In this document: in pieces, positions 10,531 through 22,204 of the stretch
Layout of the letters: every line of letters starts with the position of its first letter
How positions within the stretch are numbered: position 1 is the stretch's first letter
NCBI GenBank assembly: GCA_029204225.1
Contig: CM055107.1
Location: 44,460,044-44,524,043 of the forward strand
Direction of reading: 5' to 3'
Source of the DNA: Diphasiastrum complanatum
Lineage: Eukaryota; Streptophyta; Lycopodiopsida; Lycopodiales; Lycopodiaceae
DNA length: 64,000 nt
Translations under genes and position numbers: made by a program
Notes under the pieces: model-generated
Databases searched by the model: none
Seen by the model: only the letters and a program-made list of their open reading frames with translations
Told to the model about the DNA's origin: nothing

Positions 10531-11417
10531 AATCTTGTTCTCTTCCTAGTATTGAAAAACTTCAAAGTGTGCTTGTAAGTGAGGAGAGAGAATGCTTCAT
10601 ATCAAAAGTAGGATGAGTTCCTTATCTTTGAATGATGGTGATGAAAAAGCTAACTTTTCCTTGAAAGGAAAGAAGAAAAAGTTTTCATCCAAGAAGACTC
10701 AAGACATGGAGATGGAGAACAAAGATGGAGCATCAGGATCCAAAGGCAAGAGCAAAAAGGACAAGAAGAAGCTGAAGTGTTTCTTTTGTGAAAAAAAGGG
10801 ACACTTTGCATCCGAGTGCTACAAGAAGAAGAATGCCCAAGAGAAAGACAATCAAGGCATGTGCTTGAGGAGGAGGAGGAAGAGTGCAATCTATCTTTGA
10901 TGATATCCTCACCACAAACATCTAATCAAGACACTTGGTGGATTGCTAGTGGAGCAAGCTCTCACATGACACACCAAAAAGACTACTTTCTAATCTACTT
11001 TCTTACAATAGTTCTAAGAGATTTATTTTCACTGCAAGTGATCAAGAATGTGAGATTGTAGGTGTTGGATCCATTCCTTTATGTCTAGGATCATCTAAAA
11101 AATTAGATCTAGACAATGCTCTTTATGTACCTTCAATTACAAAGAGCTTGTTGAGTGTAGGACAGCTTATGGATAGTGGATTAGATGTACATTGCAAGCA
11201 TGGAGCATGTTCTATCTTGAAAGATGAAAAATGTGTTGCTAGTGGTTTCAAGCAAGGAAGGTTATTCAAATTGGATGCTAATGTGATGGTTGGAAGTGTG
11301 AACATGGCAAGGGAGGAGTTCACTCAAGTGGAATTATGGCACAAAAGGTTAGGCCATCCTAACTACAAAGCTATGGAGACCATGGTGACAAAGGAGCTAG
11401 CAAGTGGACTTCCCTAA
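10531..11417 (+). pseudogene. Copia-B gag tail, protease and gag-pre
   Basis: Begins in the gag C-terminal region (P-S-I-E-K-L-Q-S-V-L-V), with a frame change near 10590, then a basic stretch and an intact C-X2-C-X4-H-X4-C knuckle (CFFCEKKGHFASEC). The protease motif reads WWIASGASSHM: the catalytic aspartate is alanine. Next come the gag-pre motifs LLSVGQLMDSGLDV and WHKRLGHPNYKAME, the latter holding the integrase HH zinc-binding part. Frame changes occur near 10900 and 11060. The last ORF stops at 11417. Confidence 0.85.
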
Positions 11418-12512
11418 ACCATATCCAAGTGTGGCAAGCTTTGTGAAGCTTGTGGACTCTCCAAATCTCATAAGCTACCTTTTAAAAGACCTTTGACAAG
11501 ATCTAACTCTCCTCTTAACCTTATACACTCGAATGTTCATTCATTTTCACATTAATCAAATGGTGGAGCTCTTATGTATGTCACTTTTATTGATGATAGA
11601 TCAAGATACTCTTGGGTTTATCCCTTGTCTAAGAAAAGTGAAGTTTTTGAATCCTTTGTAAATTTCAAAACTCTTGTGGAAAAGCAACTTAATACTAGCT
11701 TGAAAGTATTAAGAAGTGATAATGGATGGGAGTACATCTCCAATAGGATGGAAGAGTTTTGTGAAACTAATGGCATTAGGAGAGAGTTTTCTTGCACACA
11801 CACTCCACAACAAAATGGAGTAGCTGTGAGAAAAAATAGGACACTATGTGAGTGTGCTAAAGCTTTGAGATTAGATGCATCCCTTCCTATTTCATTTTGG
11901 GGAGAAGCTATTTTATGTGCAAACTTTCTATGTAACAAAATCACTAATAGTGCCATTAAAGGACTTACACCTTATGAAGTATTGTATGGCAAAAAGCCAA
12001 ATCTTAGTGATTTGAAAGTTTTTGGATGTACTTGTTATGTAAATATTCCTTTAGAAACAAGAAAAAAGGAAGTTGCCACTTCTTTTAAAGGTATCTTTGT
12101 TGGTTATAGTAAAAATAAGAAAGCTTACAGGATATTTGATCCTATTACCAAGAAAGTTTTTGTAAGTAGAGATGTACTTTTTGATGAATCTCTCCAAGCC
12201 AAAGGAAATGTGACCTCCAACAACACTCAACTTGTCAAGGATCATGCTATGGCCGAGGAGGAGCTTCATGAAAATGAAGACCAAGTGGAACTTACTCAAA
12301 GTCCAAAGGTGCCAAGGAGATCAACAAGGACAAGGATTGAGCCATCAAGGCTCACTTACAATGACAAAGGGGAGCAAAGAGAAGATTCTCAACTACTCAA
12401 CTCTTATACTTTCTTGACTACTATGCTTGAAGAACCAACTAGTTTTGAGGAAGCAAATAAGTCTCAATATTGGAGGAGAGCTATGCAAGTAGAGTTCGAT
12501 GCATTACTTTAA
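11418..12512 (+). pseudogene. Copia-B integrase
   Basis: Integrase inserts the cDNA into host DNA. CEACGLSKSHKLP-type zinc region at 11440-11480, then the core: FIDDRSRYSW holds the first aspartate, LRSDNGWEY the second, and 35 residues later the expected catalytic glutamate is valine (NGVAVRKNRT). The C-terminal motifs FWGEAI, TPYEVLYGKKP, KVFGCTCYVN and VSRDVLFDE are intact. A linker with EPTSFEEANKSQYWRRAM leads into the reverse transcriptase. The E-to-V change alone should abolish activity. Confidence 0.9.
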
Positions 12513-13980
12513 AAAAAAATTGGAAGCTTGTTGATTTACCTTATGAAAAGAAGCCTCTTGCTTGTAAATGGGTATATAGATTGAAATATAATCAAGATGG
12601 TTCCATTCATAAGTATAAAGCTAGACTTGTAGCAAAAGGTTTTTTGCAAGTCAAAGGCATAGATTATGATGAAACCTTTGCACCTGTTGCAAAGCTTGTA
12701 ACCATTAAATTAATCATATGTCTTGCAACTTCTTTCAAATGGGAGCTCTTCCAACTTGATGTGACAAATTCTTTCTTGAATGGATTTTTGAAAGAGGAAA
12801 TCTACATGTGCCAACCCAAGGGCTTCATCAAAGATGGAGAAGAAGACAAGGTGTGTTTCTTGAAGAAGAGTCTTTATGGACTCAAGCAAGCACCAAGAGC
12901 ATGGTACTCTAGGTTGCATTCCTATCTTATTTCCATTGGATTTGCTGTAAGTTCTTATGAACCATCATTGTACTACAAATGTAATGATGGAAAGACCATT
13001 ATCTTAGTTTTATATGTTAATACATTATACTCACAGGAAATGATCTAGATGGCATCAAAGATGTAAAAGTTTCCTTGTCTAGTGAATTTAAGATGGTAGA
13101 TTTAGGACTTCTTAAAGTTATACTTGGAATAGAAGTCACTAGAAGAAATGATTTTACTTTCATATGTCAGTCTAAGTATGCTAGATCAATCTTAGAAAAA
13201 TTTGGCATGATTGATTGTAAAGGAGTTGAAACTCCCATAAAACTAAGTGTAAAAGTTTGTAAGGAAAGTGATGAAGCATCCTTTTAGGACATCACTACCT
13301 ATAGAATGCTTATTGGTTCCTTGATATACTTAACCATCACTAGACCAGATCTTAGCTTTTGTGTTCGCAAATTGAGTCAATACATGCAAAGTCCATTAAT
13401 ATGTCATTGGAAAGGAGCAAAAAGGGTGTTAAGGTACATCTCAGCTACAAAAGACTTTGGCATAGTTTATGAAAGGACTGATATTTGTTTAAGAGCATAT
13501 ATGGACTCAAGTTTTTTAGGTGAGAAGATGGATAGAAGATCCATAAGTGCATTTGCTATGTTCTTATGTGGAGGAGCTATATCTTGGCTTTCCAAAAAGC
13601 AAGATACCATCTCTCTTTCATCAACAGAATCTGAGTATAAAGCTATGACAACAACAACAAAGGAGGTTCTTTGGCTTAAAAGACTTTTGGAGGAGCTTCA
13701 TGTGATCAAGGGTGAAGACATTCCATGCATTTATTGTGACAATCAAGCAGCTCAACAACTTGCAAACAATCCAATCTTTCATGCTCAAACAAAACACATT
13801 GAGATTTCACATCATTTTGTAAGGGAGAAAGTGCAAGCAGAGGAGATCAAGCTTATTTATGTCTCATCATCAGATTTCATTGCTGATATACTCACCAAAG
13901 CATTGCCTAAAGATCCATTTGTTAAATTAAGATTGGCTCTTGGAGTTATAGGTAGATCTATGCTAGATTTACCAAGCTAG
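12513..13980 (+). pseudogene. Copia-B reverse transcriptase and RNase H
   Basis: Reverse transcriptase starts at W-K-L-V-D-L-P and shows YKARLVAKGFLQ, DYDETFAPVAK, FQLDVTNSFLNG and LYGLKQAPRAWY. The polymerase YVDD box is destroyed: the frame reads LYVNTLYS and shifts near 13020. RT continues (KMVDLGLLKVILGIEV) in another frame. RNase H runs 13306-13980, with MDSSFLGEKMDRRS, TISLSSTESEYKA, CDNQAAQQLANNP and HIEISHHFVREKV. A stop at 13287 splits the two. The frame ends 12 bases before the 3' LTR. Confidence 0.9.
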
Positions 13981-13992
13981 ATTTTTGAGGAG

Positions 13993-14817
13993 TGTAAAAA
14001 ATGAAAAAATTATGCTTGGTCAAGGCCAAAATCATGTATGATTACACATGTGTGGAGCCTGTTCTCACGTGTGAAACTAGTGTACTTGTCATGTACCATA
14101 ATCATATAGGCTGTACATATGATTTAATTAAAGTTCTAGTGGCTAAAAAGGCCAAAAACTAGTTTTCTAGACATATGACACATGGCATCAATCTATTGAT
14201 TGCATGAGCCACATCCTTTGGTTAGGTGTCACATCCCATGTGAAGAGGACAGCTCACACGTGTGGAATAAGCTAAAGTAGGTGAGTTTTCACTTCTAGAA
14301 GATTTCCAAGTAGATCTCCATATAGTAGAAAATTGGACCAAAAGTGCTCAAAATAGAAAGTTTGATCCAAGTGTCAATTTTGCATGATGATTCATCATAT
14401 GACAAAGCATCCTCACATGTGTGAGAGTTGATGCATGATCAGTACCTCAAGCTCCAAAAAGTGTATATATAGAGGCATATTTGGCCATAATCAATATGAA
14501 ACATCAATCTTGATTTTGGAAGCAATTTTGTGTCAATCTCTCCATTTGTCTTCATTTGTTTTGGAAGTTTTGAGTTTCTATCATAGTGTACTTTGTTTTC
14601 AGGTTGGAGTCCATACTCTGACAGATTTTCACACGTGTGAAACCAGCAACTACATTTACCTTCATTAATCATTGTTCTTGTTAGATTTTCATGCCTAGAA
14701 TTGATCTAGATTGATCTAAATCTTGTGTAGATTGATAGATCAATTGTAGCTAGCATCCAATCCCTCTTGTGGATCAGATTAGGATCCATTCTTGGTCCTA
14801 TTTTGCAGGTTTTCACA
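13993..14817 (+). repeat. Copia-B 3' LTR
   Basis: 825 bp, TG...CA, directly after a TTTTTGAGGAG polypurine tract. It contains CACACGTGTG at 14255-14264 and 14630-14639 plus several near matches. The last roughly 500 bases match 28876-29376 in the opposite orientation. Confidence 0.9.
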
Positions 14818-15078
14818 ACCCAGACTATACTTGCAAGTATGGTACTACAAAACAGAGTGATTGCAGCGGAGAAAATATTCGGAGCACGCCGAAAGTGATT
14901 TCACCATTCCATTGGGCACATAGTTGGGAGTTGGTGACAAAGTGCATTTTGGAAAGTGACGTCAATTGGGCTTTCAATTTGGCAGAAAAGTAGCGGGTGG
15001 CCTGGTAAGCAAAAAATAGCAGGTCGTCATTTTCAACTTATGACATCACGGTTGGCCTTGACATACAGTTTATAGCCT
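14818..15078 (+). other. Spacer before copia-E gag (possible leader)
   Basis: No coding support. The copia-B LTR ends at 14817 and a copia-E gag begins at 15079, so this may be the copia-E leader. No primer site was seen. Confidence 0.3.
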
Positions 15079-15825
15079 ATGGTTGCAGTTTCAGGTATTT
15101 TTGGGATGGCAAACATGGGAGAGTCCATTTTGAGTGAAAGTAACAAATTGGACCTGATTTCCAACTATGTAGTGTGGAAATTCAAATTCAAAAACATACT
15201 GATAGAGAAGGAGTTGTGGTCATCACAATTGACGAGAGAAGACTGGCAAACAAAGCTGACATCAAAGCATTTGATAGAAGAGCATGAAGAGCCTTGACTT
15301 TTATCAACTTGTCAGTAAAGGATCACATCATTACCCACATTTGTGATGTTGTTACACCTAGAAAAGCATGGGATGTACTAAAGGAGCAGTTTGAGATGTC
15401 AAATCCATCAAGAATCATGTTTTTGAAGTCAAAACTGAATAGTGCCCGCATGGAACAAGGAGAGCACCTTTATAGATACATGACCAGAATTAAGACAATG
15501 AGAGATGACCTGCATTCTATTGGTGAGCGCATACGTGATGTTGAGTTGGTGCTCAATGCATTTTGCGGCATTGTAGACCCTTATCAGATGTTTGTGAGCG
15601 GAATAGCATCAAGAGAAAGATTGGCAAATGGTGAAAGCTAGACGTCAAAACATCGACGATCAAGCACTTGCGACATGCCAAAAACAAGGCAAAAGCAAGG
15701 GCAAGAAGAAGTCTAAGCAGAAATTTACCAAGACTCAGGAGGATGAGAGATCATCCAACAAGACCAAGAATAAGGGCAAATGCTTCCATTGTGGCAAAAA
15801 GGACCATTGGAAGAGCGAATACTAG
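15079..15825 (+). pseudogene. Copia-E gag
   Basis: Capsid-type protein: NLSVKDHIITHI, PRKAWDVLKEQFEM, IMFLKSKLNSARM and a YRYMTRIKTMRDDL segment of the UBN2/gag type. It is broken by a stop at 15297 and a frame change near 15640. The C-terminal part is lysine-rich with a zinc knuckle CFHCGKKDHWKSEY in which the last cysteine is tyrosine. A start at 15079 is chosen because the preceding sequence has no gag motif. Confidence 0.8.
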
Positions 15826-16440
15826 AAATTCTTGGCAGAATCAGACAAGGGAAAACCAAAGCAAACAGGTAAACTTGTCGACGAAGGTAAGATTGAAGAC
15901 TCTATCATCTTCATATCAACATTGTCATCTAATCAAGATGATCAAGCGTGGTGCATTGACTCAAGAGCCGCAAGACACATGATAGGTAACAAAAATTGGT
16001 TCAACAACTTAAGATAGTTGGATAATGGAACATTTGTTTCACAAGAAAATGGTGATGTGTGCAAGATCAAGGGAATAGACACCATTTTCATCCAACTACC
16101 TGATGGCAAAAGCAGGACAATCAAGGAGGTACTTTATATACCAGGTTTGAAGAGAAATCTACTTTTTGTTGGTGTCATTACTGATCAAAAGTTGAAAGTA
16201 GAATTTTCCCATGATCGTTGCTTTGTGAAGGATGTGAACCAAAAGTTCAAAGTCATTGCAGATGGTATAAGAGGCCCAACACTAAATTGTATAGGTTGAA
16301 TGCTATAATAGGGGACAACATGGACTTATCTCATCCATTCCACTGCAAACTGAACTGTGGCATAAAAGGCCTGGTCATTTGAACCTAGGAAGCCTTAGCT
16401 TGATGAGGAAATTGGAAATGGTAAGAGGATTGCCTAGATG
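15826..16440 (+). pseudogene. Copia-E protease and gag-pre
   Basis: WCIDSRAARHMIGN replaces the usual DSGASxHM, so the catalytic D-S-G triad is damaged. A stop at 16017 follows, then VCKIKGIDTI and EVLYIPGLKRNLLFVG of the protease/gag-pre region. The H-x3-H part of the integrase zinc finger is shifted out of frame (near 16360, WHKRPGH-type). Confidence 0.75.
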
Positions 16441-17340
16441 GAAAATCACTTGAAGACAATGTGCGAGTCATGCGTGTATGGGAAGCAGCATCAAGACAAG
16501 AACAATAAAGGTGGTATTGCAAGGGCAAAGAACATCTTGGATTTGATCCACACAAATCTACGCAGGCCTATGAGGACTATGTTCTTAGGTAAAGTCTTCT
16601 ATTTCATGACCTTCATTGATGATATGTCACGCAAGACGTGGATTTACTTTTTGAAGAAGAAATCGGATGCGTTTGTCACTTTCAAGAGCTTCAAAGCATT
16701 GATCAAAAATCAGAGTGCAAGAATCGCACAATTGTGGAAAGTGCCAGGTCTATGCTGGCTGAGATGAAACTACCAAAAGATTTTTGGTTAGAAGCATGCA
16801 ATACCGTAGTCTATCTTCAAAATAGAAGTCCTACCATTGTCATACCAAAGATAACACCTGAGGAGACATTCACGAAGAAGAAGCCAAAGCTGAATCATTT
16901 GCGAATCTTTGGATGTGAGGCCTTTGTACACATTCTCAAGGAAGAGAGATGTAAGCTTGATGTAAAAGCTATAAAGTGCATATTCCTAGGATATGATGAT
17001 CGTGTGAAAGGCTATAGGTGTTTTGATCCAGTCGAGAACAAAATACATGTTAGCCGTGATGTTATCTTTGATGAATATAAGATGTATGAAGACAAGGATG
17101 TTGAGAAGACAGACACATCCAGTGGGAAAGATGGTACCACGAGGATTCCTCCTGATGATGATCCATTATTGACTTTCCTAGTGATGGACATGAGAATACA
17201 CCTCATGATACTACTACTCAACTTCAAGAGTCAAATGCATCTCATTGTGCATTTGGTAGATGAGGTGGCCACTGCAGGTACATCATATACTTGCATCAAT
17301 TACCTATTCTTAGTCCATGCTAGTCTATTGGTATTGTGGT
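16441..17340 (+). pseudogene. Copia-E integrase, core internally deleted
   Basis: Starts with CESCVYGKQHQ, then MTFIDDMSRKTWIYFLKKK with the first catalytic aspartate. Near 16715 the sequence jumps from FKALIKNQS directly to KNRTIVESARSM, removing the RSDNGGEY stretch and the catalytic glutamate region (about 45 residues). C-terminal motifs follow: FWLEACNT, YLQNRSPT, RIFGCEAFV, FLGYDDRVKGYRCF and SRDVIFDEYK. It decays after about 17280. Confidence 0.85.
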
Positions 17341-17385
17341 AATTCCCATGTTCTCTCACTAACATTGATTCATTTTTTTAATTCA

Positions 17386-18927
17386 AGCACTGTCCATAGC
17401 CGTTGGATGCTTTTCTTGGAATGATTCATGCAAACATTGAAAGGCTTCGTAAGACAAAGAGCAAGGCCTGAGGGTAGCATGATGGCGGAAGGATGACTAG
17501 TGCAAGAGTCCATGATTTACATCAAGGAGTTACTTGCTCATAGTGATCCATCCATTCCTCATCTTTGGGATAGGAAAGATGATGAGGGTGTTGTTGGGGA
17601 GGTTCCTCAAGGAAAATGAGCGATCATGAGAATGAGTGAGTCCTTCAAGGAGAGGGTAAATAAGTTTTGCATTCTAAATAGCGAGCCAATACAAAAGTGA
17701 ATTTCGGTATACGAAGAGGCCAAGGCTCATAGACAAACCGATCAAGCCACTTTTAGGAGAGGGCATAGAAGACAACCATACCCACCTAACCTCGCCCTTC
17801 TACCCAAGGACATGATGCTTGATTGGCTGTGTGACGCACTTAGAAAAGCCTCGACAAACAACCAAGAAGTAACAAAGAGAGAGCGGGAATATGCAAGGGG
17901 GTGCAATTTACATGTAAGCTATGATGATCAACATCGACATGTTCATTAATATGTGCAATTTTGTACATGTTTGTTATATCCCTAACAGATTTAGTTCCAT
18001 TTTGTTTAGTATAAAAAATACAATGCACTATGGACGCATGGCCGACACTTTCGTATAGGAGAGGAGTGCATTGACAAAAATAGAAACACGTATGATTGTG
18101 GTTGAGCAAGCACGGCGGACACCAATTTACTCTCTTCTCAACTTGATTATTGTAGGACAATTAATGACATCCTCTAAGTTGGATTCAAACCATTCAACTT
18201 TTTCATATTTGACGTCAAATGGTTCAAAGTTATTTGTAATGGTCCCAATGCAACTTTTAGGAAAGATGAGAGTGGTTATTTTGCCATTGACTCCACCAAG
18301 CGACACATTTGTTTTTCCTCAACAATGTGAGCAAGTAAATTTCTTCTATGTCTTCAAGATGTCTGTGCTCTTTTGTTGTTGATCAATCGATTTTCAATTT
18401 ACTGCAAAAGATGTATATTGTGTATAGTAATATGCAAGCAACTGTAAAATAGCTATAGATACTAACTACGAGCCAACATTTATGGTAACATTGATCAATT
18501 ACAAGTGGTCTTTCACCCTGATTGTTCAGATCCTAGATGGTGGTACGTGATTCAAGTCGCTTCTCAAAGTAAAAAAATTTTTTAACATAGAGATGTTGTG
18601 GATGACATGGTGCTGCCAGCTGATGCACCTCATGAACAAGATCGTGATGATAGATTCAATGACACAATTTTGGAGGATGATCATGTGCAAGCTTCACAAG
18701 CTAATGATGACGTTGAGCAAGATGCATCATCATCAGATGGGTCGACGACACACGACACACCTTCTCGATCTCACTCATCGCCATTGTCGCCATTAGCTTT
18801 TGAAGATCAGTTTATTAATGATAAAGTTATAGGAGATTTTTTGGTAGAATTAGAGATAGGCTCATTTGGTTTGATGGATTTGATGATGCGGAAAATGATA
18901 ACAATGAACCATCAAATGAATGAGTGA
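17386..18927 (+). pseudogene. CACTA/En-Spm transposase (TNP2-like) relic, C-terminal half
   Basis: Recognised from conserved TNP2 blocks in order: a RWMLFLE..M-T-L-K-G-F block with ARPEGSM-AEG-LVQES at 17400-17510, NNQEVTKREREYARGCN near 17860-17910, and the DUF4216-like tail with RKDESGYFAIDST and FVFPQQCEQV near 18260-18335, then DPRWWYVIQVASQ at 18530-18560. An acidic C-terminal stretch rich in D/E/S follows to 18927. A good 3' splice site (TTTTTTTAATTCAAG) precedes the first block. Several stops make it non-functional. The N-terminal catalytic part is not visible. Confidence 0.75.
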
Positions 18928-19600
18928 GAGAATATGATGTATTTCAATTCATTATAGTATCAATCATATTGCTCATAGATGCAATTACATTTTATTAATT
19001 GACTAGTTGACATCGAACAAGAAGTCAATGCATGTGAGTACACAATTTGTGATCATCATTTTTTTGTGATCCATAAATTTCATTATTCACTTGTGCGTAT
19101 GGCAACCAAAGTTGATAAAAAATGGAATTCAATGTGTTGATAGGTAACAAATTCCAAAAGTGAGATTCATTTACATTCTGTTTTATACCATGGATTATAT
19201 TGAGGGGCCTTACTTTCATTAGTCTCGGTATTACCCTCGGTTATGAGAGTGTCCTAGAATGCCTCTGGCCACCTGGACCCTCTTTATAACCCTCTTCATA
19301 AATGTCTCAAAAACAAGTTCAAATTTGGTAGGCTTATACCAACGTCAACCTCGGTATACTCCTCAAATTAGCTTCAGGATTCCGATGTATGTTCCGAGGC
19401 CCTCTAGTGGATTAATGACCCTCTCTATATCCCTCTCTATAAATGTTTCAAAACCAAGTTCAAATTTGGTAGACTTATTCTGAGGCCAAACACCGGACCC
19501 AAGGCTCAAGCATTCTGCTCCCCTCGTGACTCATTTTAAAAACTATCGTTCAAAGAAATGCTCAAAAAAAGCCTTGGAAATTGCCCGTCCTCTTGTAGTG
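18928..19600 (+). mobile_element. CACTA 3' subterminal region and terminus
   Basis: Non-coding stretch with repeated CTCGGTA, CCGAGG and CCCTCT motifs (19215-19500) ending in CTTGTAGTG at 19592-19600, the reverse complement of CACTACAAG. It stops exactly where copia-F gag begins, so the transposon seems inserted in copia-F. The left terminus was not found; copia-E may lie within it. Confidence 0.6.
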
Positions 19601-20357
19601 AGAGAAAGCTATGTTCATCAAGAGCAAAAGCAAAAGCAAGTGGTTTAAAGGGCAAGATCAAATGGATGCTTAATAACAAAAAGAAAGATGGATCAAAGCT
19701 CAAGTGCTTCTATTGTATCATCAAAGGACACTTTGCAAGTGAGTGCTACAAGAAGAAGAGAGATCAATGAGACAAACAAGGTAATTTTACTCTTGATTAA
19801 GATGGTTTGGATGTTCAAGATGCAAATGATGATGCTTTTGTGATGTCTTCATGTATGCTTGCTAATGATGGAGATCTAGATCCATGGTGGATTGATAGTG
19901 GAGCAAGTTCACACATGACTTTTCATAAAGAGTACTTCACTTCTTTGTTGGCATATGGAGATGACAAGAGGGTGATCTACACGGCCAATGATGGTGAGTG
20001 TGCAATAAAAGGAATTGGCACAATTACTATTTCTCTCTCTAAAAATAGAAATGTTCATTTGGAGAATGTTTTGTTCATTCCATCTATTACCAAAATTTGC
20101 TTAGTGTGAGTTACTTGGTAAGTGAAGGCCTCAAAATTGAGTTTGCTGGAGATGCTTGTATGATCAAAAGGAAAGATATCTTGATTGCAAAAGATAAAAG
20201 TCAAGGGAAGTTGTTCAAACTAGATGCTTGTGTTATTGCTAACCAAGTCGGACGTGTTGCAAGAGAGCAAATACCTATTCAAGAGGTTTGGCATAAAAGG
20301 ATGGGGCACCTCAACTTTAAGTCATTGGAGGTAATGGCTAGAAAGCAAGTTCCTTAA
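19601..20357 (+). pseudogene. Copia-F gag tail, protease and gag-pre
   Basis: Lysine-rich gag tail with zinc knuckle CFYCIIKGHFASEC (intact C-C-H-C), a stop at 19770, then protease with intact WWIDSGASSHMTF, KGIGTITISLS and VLFIPSITK. A frameshift at about 20097 leads to LSVSYLVSEGLKIEF and WHKRMGHLNFKSLE, the gag-pre and integrase zinc region. A stop follows at 20357. Confidence 0.85.
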
Positions 20358-21170
20358 AAAGTATCAATTATTTTTGTGAGTATTGTGCTTTGTCAAAGTC
20401 ACATAGACTATCTTATACTTGATCTACATCTAGATCTACAAAGCCTTTTTAAGTTGTACATTCGGATATTCATGAGATTACTACAATTAGTAATAGTGAA
20501 ACTAAGATGTATGTAACTTTCATTGATGATTTAGTAGATTTTGTTGGATCTGTCTATTAAAGAGCAAGGATGAAATGTATGATGTTTTTGTTAAGTTCAA
20601 GAATGCAAGGGAGAACCAATTTTCCACAAGAATCAAGTGCTTAAGGAGTGACAATGGTGGTGAGTAGATATCTACCAAGTTCAAGGCCTTATGTGATGAG
20701 CATGAGATCAAGAAGGAGTATACAACACCAAGGACCTCACAACAAAATGGAGTGGATGAAAGGAAGAATAAGACTTTATGTGAAAGTGCCAAAGCCATGA
20801 GACTAAGTGCTAATCTTGATAAACCATTTTGGGATCAAGCTTTGCTGTGTGCGAATTTCTTGTGCAATAGGTGGCCGAGTGCTATTTTGGATGGAAGGAC
20901 ACATTTTGAGATGCTATTCAAGAGGAGGTCGAGTGTTAACTTTGTAAGAACTTTTGGATGCACATGCTATGTCAACATTACTCTTGATGATAGGACCAAG
21001 GAGGATCCATCTTCAAGGAAAGGTATTTTTGTTGGATATAGTGTGGTGAGTAGAGCCTACAAGGTTTACATTCCTTTTACTAACAAGATGATTGTTGGTA
21101 GAGATGTCATTTTTTATGAGGGGAACATTCCAAAAGTATCTTCAAGCATTATTGATGATGATGTGGATGG
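20358..21170 (+). pseudogene. Copia-F integrase
   Basis: The first part (20370-20750) is broken by many stops, with FIDDLVDFV near 20520 and LRSDNGGE near 20641. From 20752 an open frame continues: ERKNKTLCESAKAMRL with the catalytic glutamate retained, FWDQALLCANFLCNR, RTFGCTCYVN, GIFVGYS and VGRDVIFYEG. Integration is blocked by the early stops. Confidence 0.85.
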
Positions 21171-22204
21171 ATCTAACATTTTTGATGTTGATGTAAAGGA
21201 TCCTACTTTAGATGGTGATGATGATGGACCTTCATCAAGTCAAAAGCCAAGGACTAGAACATCAAGGGAAAGACAAATGCCTTCAAGGCTCACTTATGAT
21301 GAAAAGGGCAAGCAAGTAGTTTCTGAAAGTTATGTTGCTTTTCTAACCTCTCTTGATGAACCTACAAGTGTAGATGAAGCAAGGAAAGAAGAGGAGTGGA
21401 TCCAAGCAATGGATCTTGAGTATCAAGCTCTTATGAAGAATGGAACATGGAGATTGATGGAGTTACCTAGGGACAAGAAAGCTATTGGATGCAAATGGAT
21501 CTTCAAGGTTAAGACAAACAAAGATGGATCTATCAACAAGTACAAGGCAAGGTCAGTGGCAAAAGGATATGCTCAAGAACATGGAATTGACTATGATGAG
21601 ACCTTTGCACCCATGGAAAAGATGGTAAGCATTCGAGTCATCATCTCACTTGCTATTTTCTATGGATGGAATCTATGGCAATTCGACATTACAAATGCAT
21701 TTTTAAATGGTGATCTTTAGGAGGAAGTGTACATGGAGCAACCTGAGAGCTACATTTCATTAACAAAGCCAAATCATGTGTGTCTACTGCAAAAGAGTTT
21801 GTATGGCCTTAAGCAAGCACCAAGGAGTTGGTATGCTAAGCTTAACAGTTTTTTACTCTCTCAAGGCTTTGTTATGAGTGAGTATGATCATTCGTTTTAT
21901 TATAGGTTTGTTGAAAATGATGTTACCATCTTGCTAATCTATGTGGATGATATCATCTTGAGTGGTGGAGACAATCAAGATGTGGACAATATCAAGAGTG
22001 CTCTTATGAAGGAATTTGAGGTGCATGATCTTGGTAACTTGCATTACATTTTAGGAATAGAAGTGATTAGATCTTCTCAATCTACTTTCATTTGTCAAGA
22101 GAAGTATGCTAACTCTATTCTAGAAAGATTTCATATGGTAGATGCAAAAGCTTGTGATATACTTGTGAAAGATTTTTTATCAATGATGATCCAAAGCTAG
22201 AAAC
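21171..22204 (+). pseudogene. Copia-F reverse transcriptase
   Basis: Linker rich in D, then EEEWIQAMDLEYQALMKNG, GCKWIFKVKTNKDG, DYDETFAPMEKMVS and FDITNAFLNGDL with a TAG at 21718. It continues in frame as EEVYMEQPE and LYGLKQAPRSWY, with an intact polymerase box LLIYVDDIILSGGD, then FICQEKYANSILERF. A short frame change follows near 22160. RNase H is absent because the F' LTR begins at 22205. Confidence 0.9.

Larger units (their letters stand above)
10531..14817 (+). mobile_element. Copia-B, 3' part (gag tail to 3' LTR)
   Basis: Plus-strand copia element lacking its 5' LTR and most of gag. In order: gag tail with zinc knuckle, protease, integrase, reverse transcriptase, RNase H, polypurine tract and an 825-bp 3' LTR. 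The gag breakpoint near 10530 lies about 30 residues after the end of the copia-B gag piece at 27828-28274 (minus), and that piece belongs to the same family by its matching LTR. The two halves therefore look like one element split by an inversion. Three catalytic motifs are lost, so it is dead. Confidence 0.9.
15079..17340 (+). mobile_element. Copia-E: LTR-less copia relic
   Basis: Plus-strand copia fragment of a family different from A, B, F and G: gag, zinc knuckle, protease, gag-pre and integrase, then truncated. No LTR was identified on either side. The integrase core has an internal deletion, and the CACTA relic begins within 50 bases after the loss of similarity. Confidence 0.8.
19601..22204 (+). 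mobile_element. Copia-F: internal part, plus strand
   Basis: Copia fragment from the gag zinc knuckle to the end of reverse transcriptase. Its 5' side is cut by the CACTA end at 19600. Its 3' side stops at 22204, the base before the LTR of a second, opposite copy (F'). The partial LTR at 26388-26710 (plus) may be the 3' LTR of this copy, with F' nested between. Confidence 0.85.

Noticed and set aside
14435-14672. 77-codon frames on both strands in the copia-B LTR (also near 29024-29257)
   Set aside because: They occur in both LTR copies on opposite strands and show no protein motif; chance frames in an LTR.
14843-14870. TACTACAAAA as the left CACTA terminus
   Set aside because: Lacks the leading CA and does not resemble the inverted right terminus at 19571-19600 beyond CTACAA.
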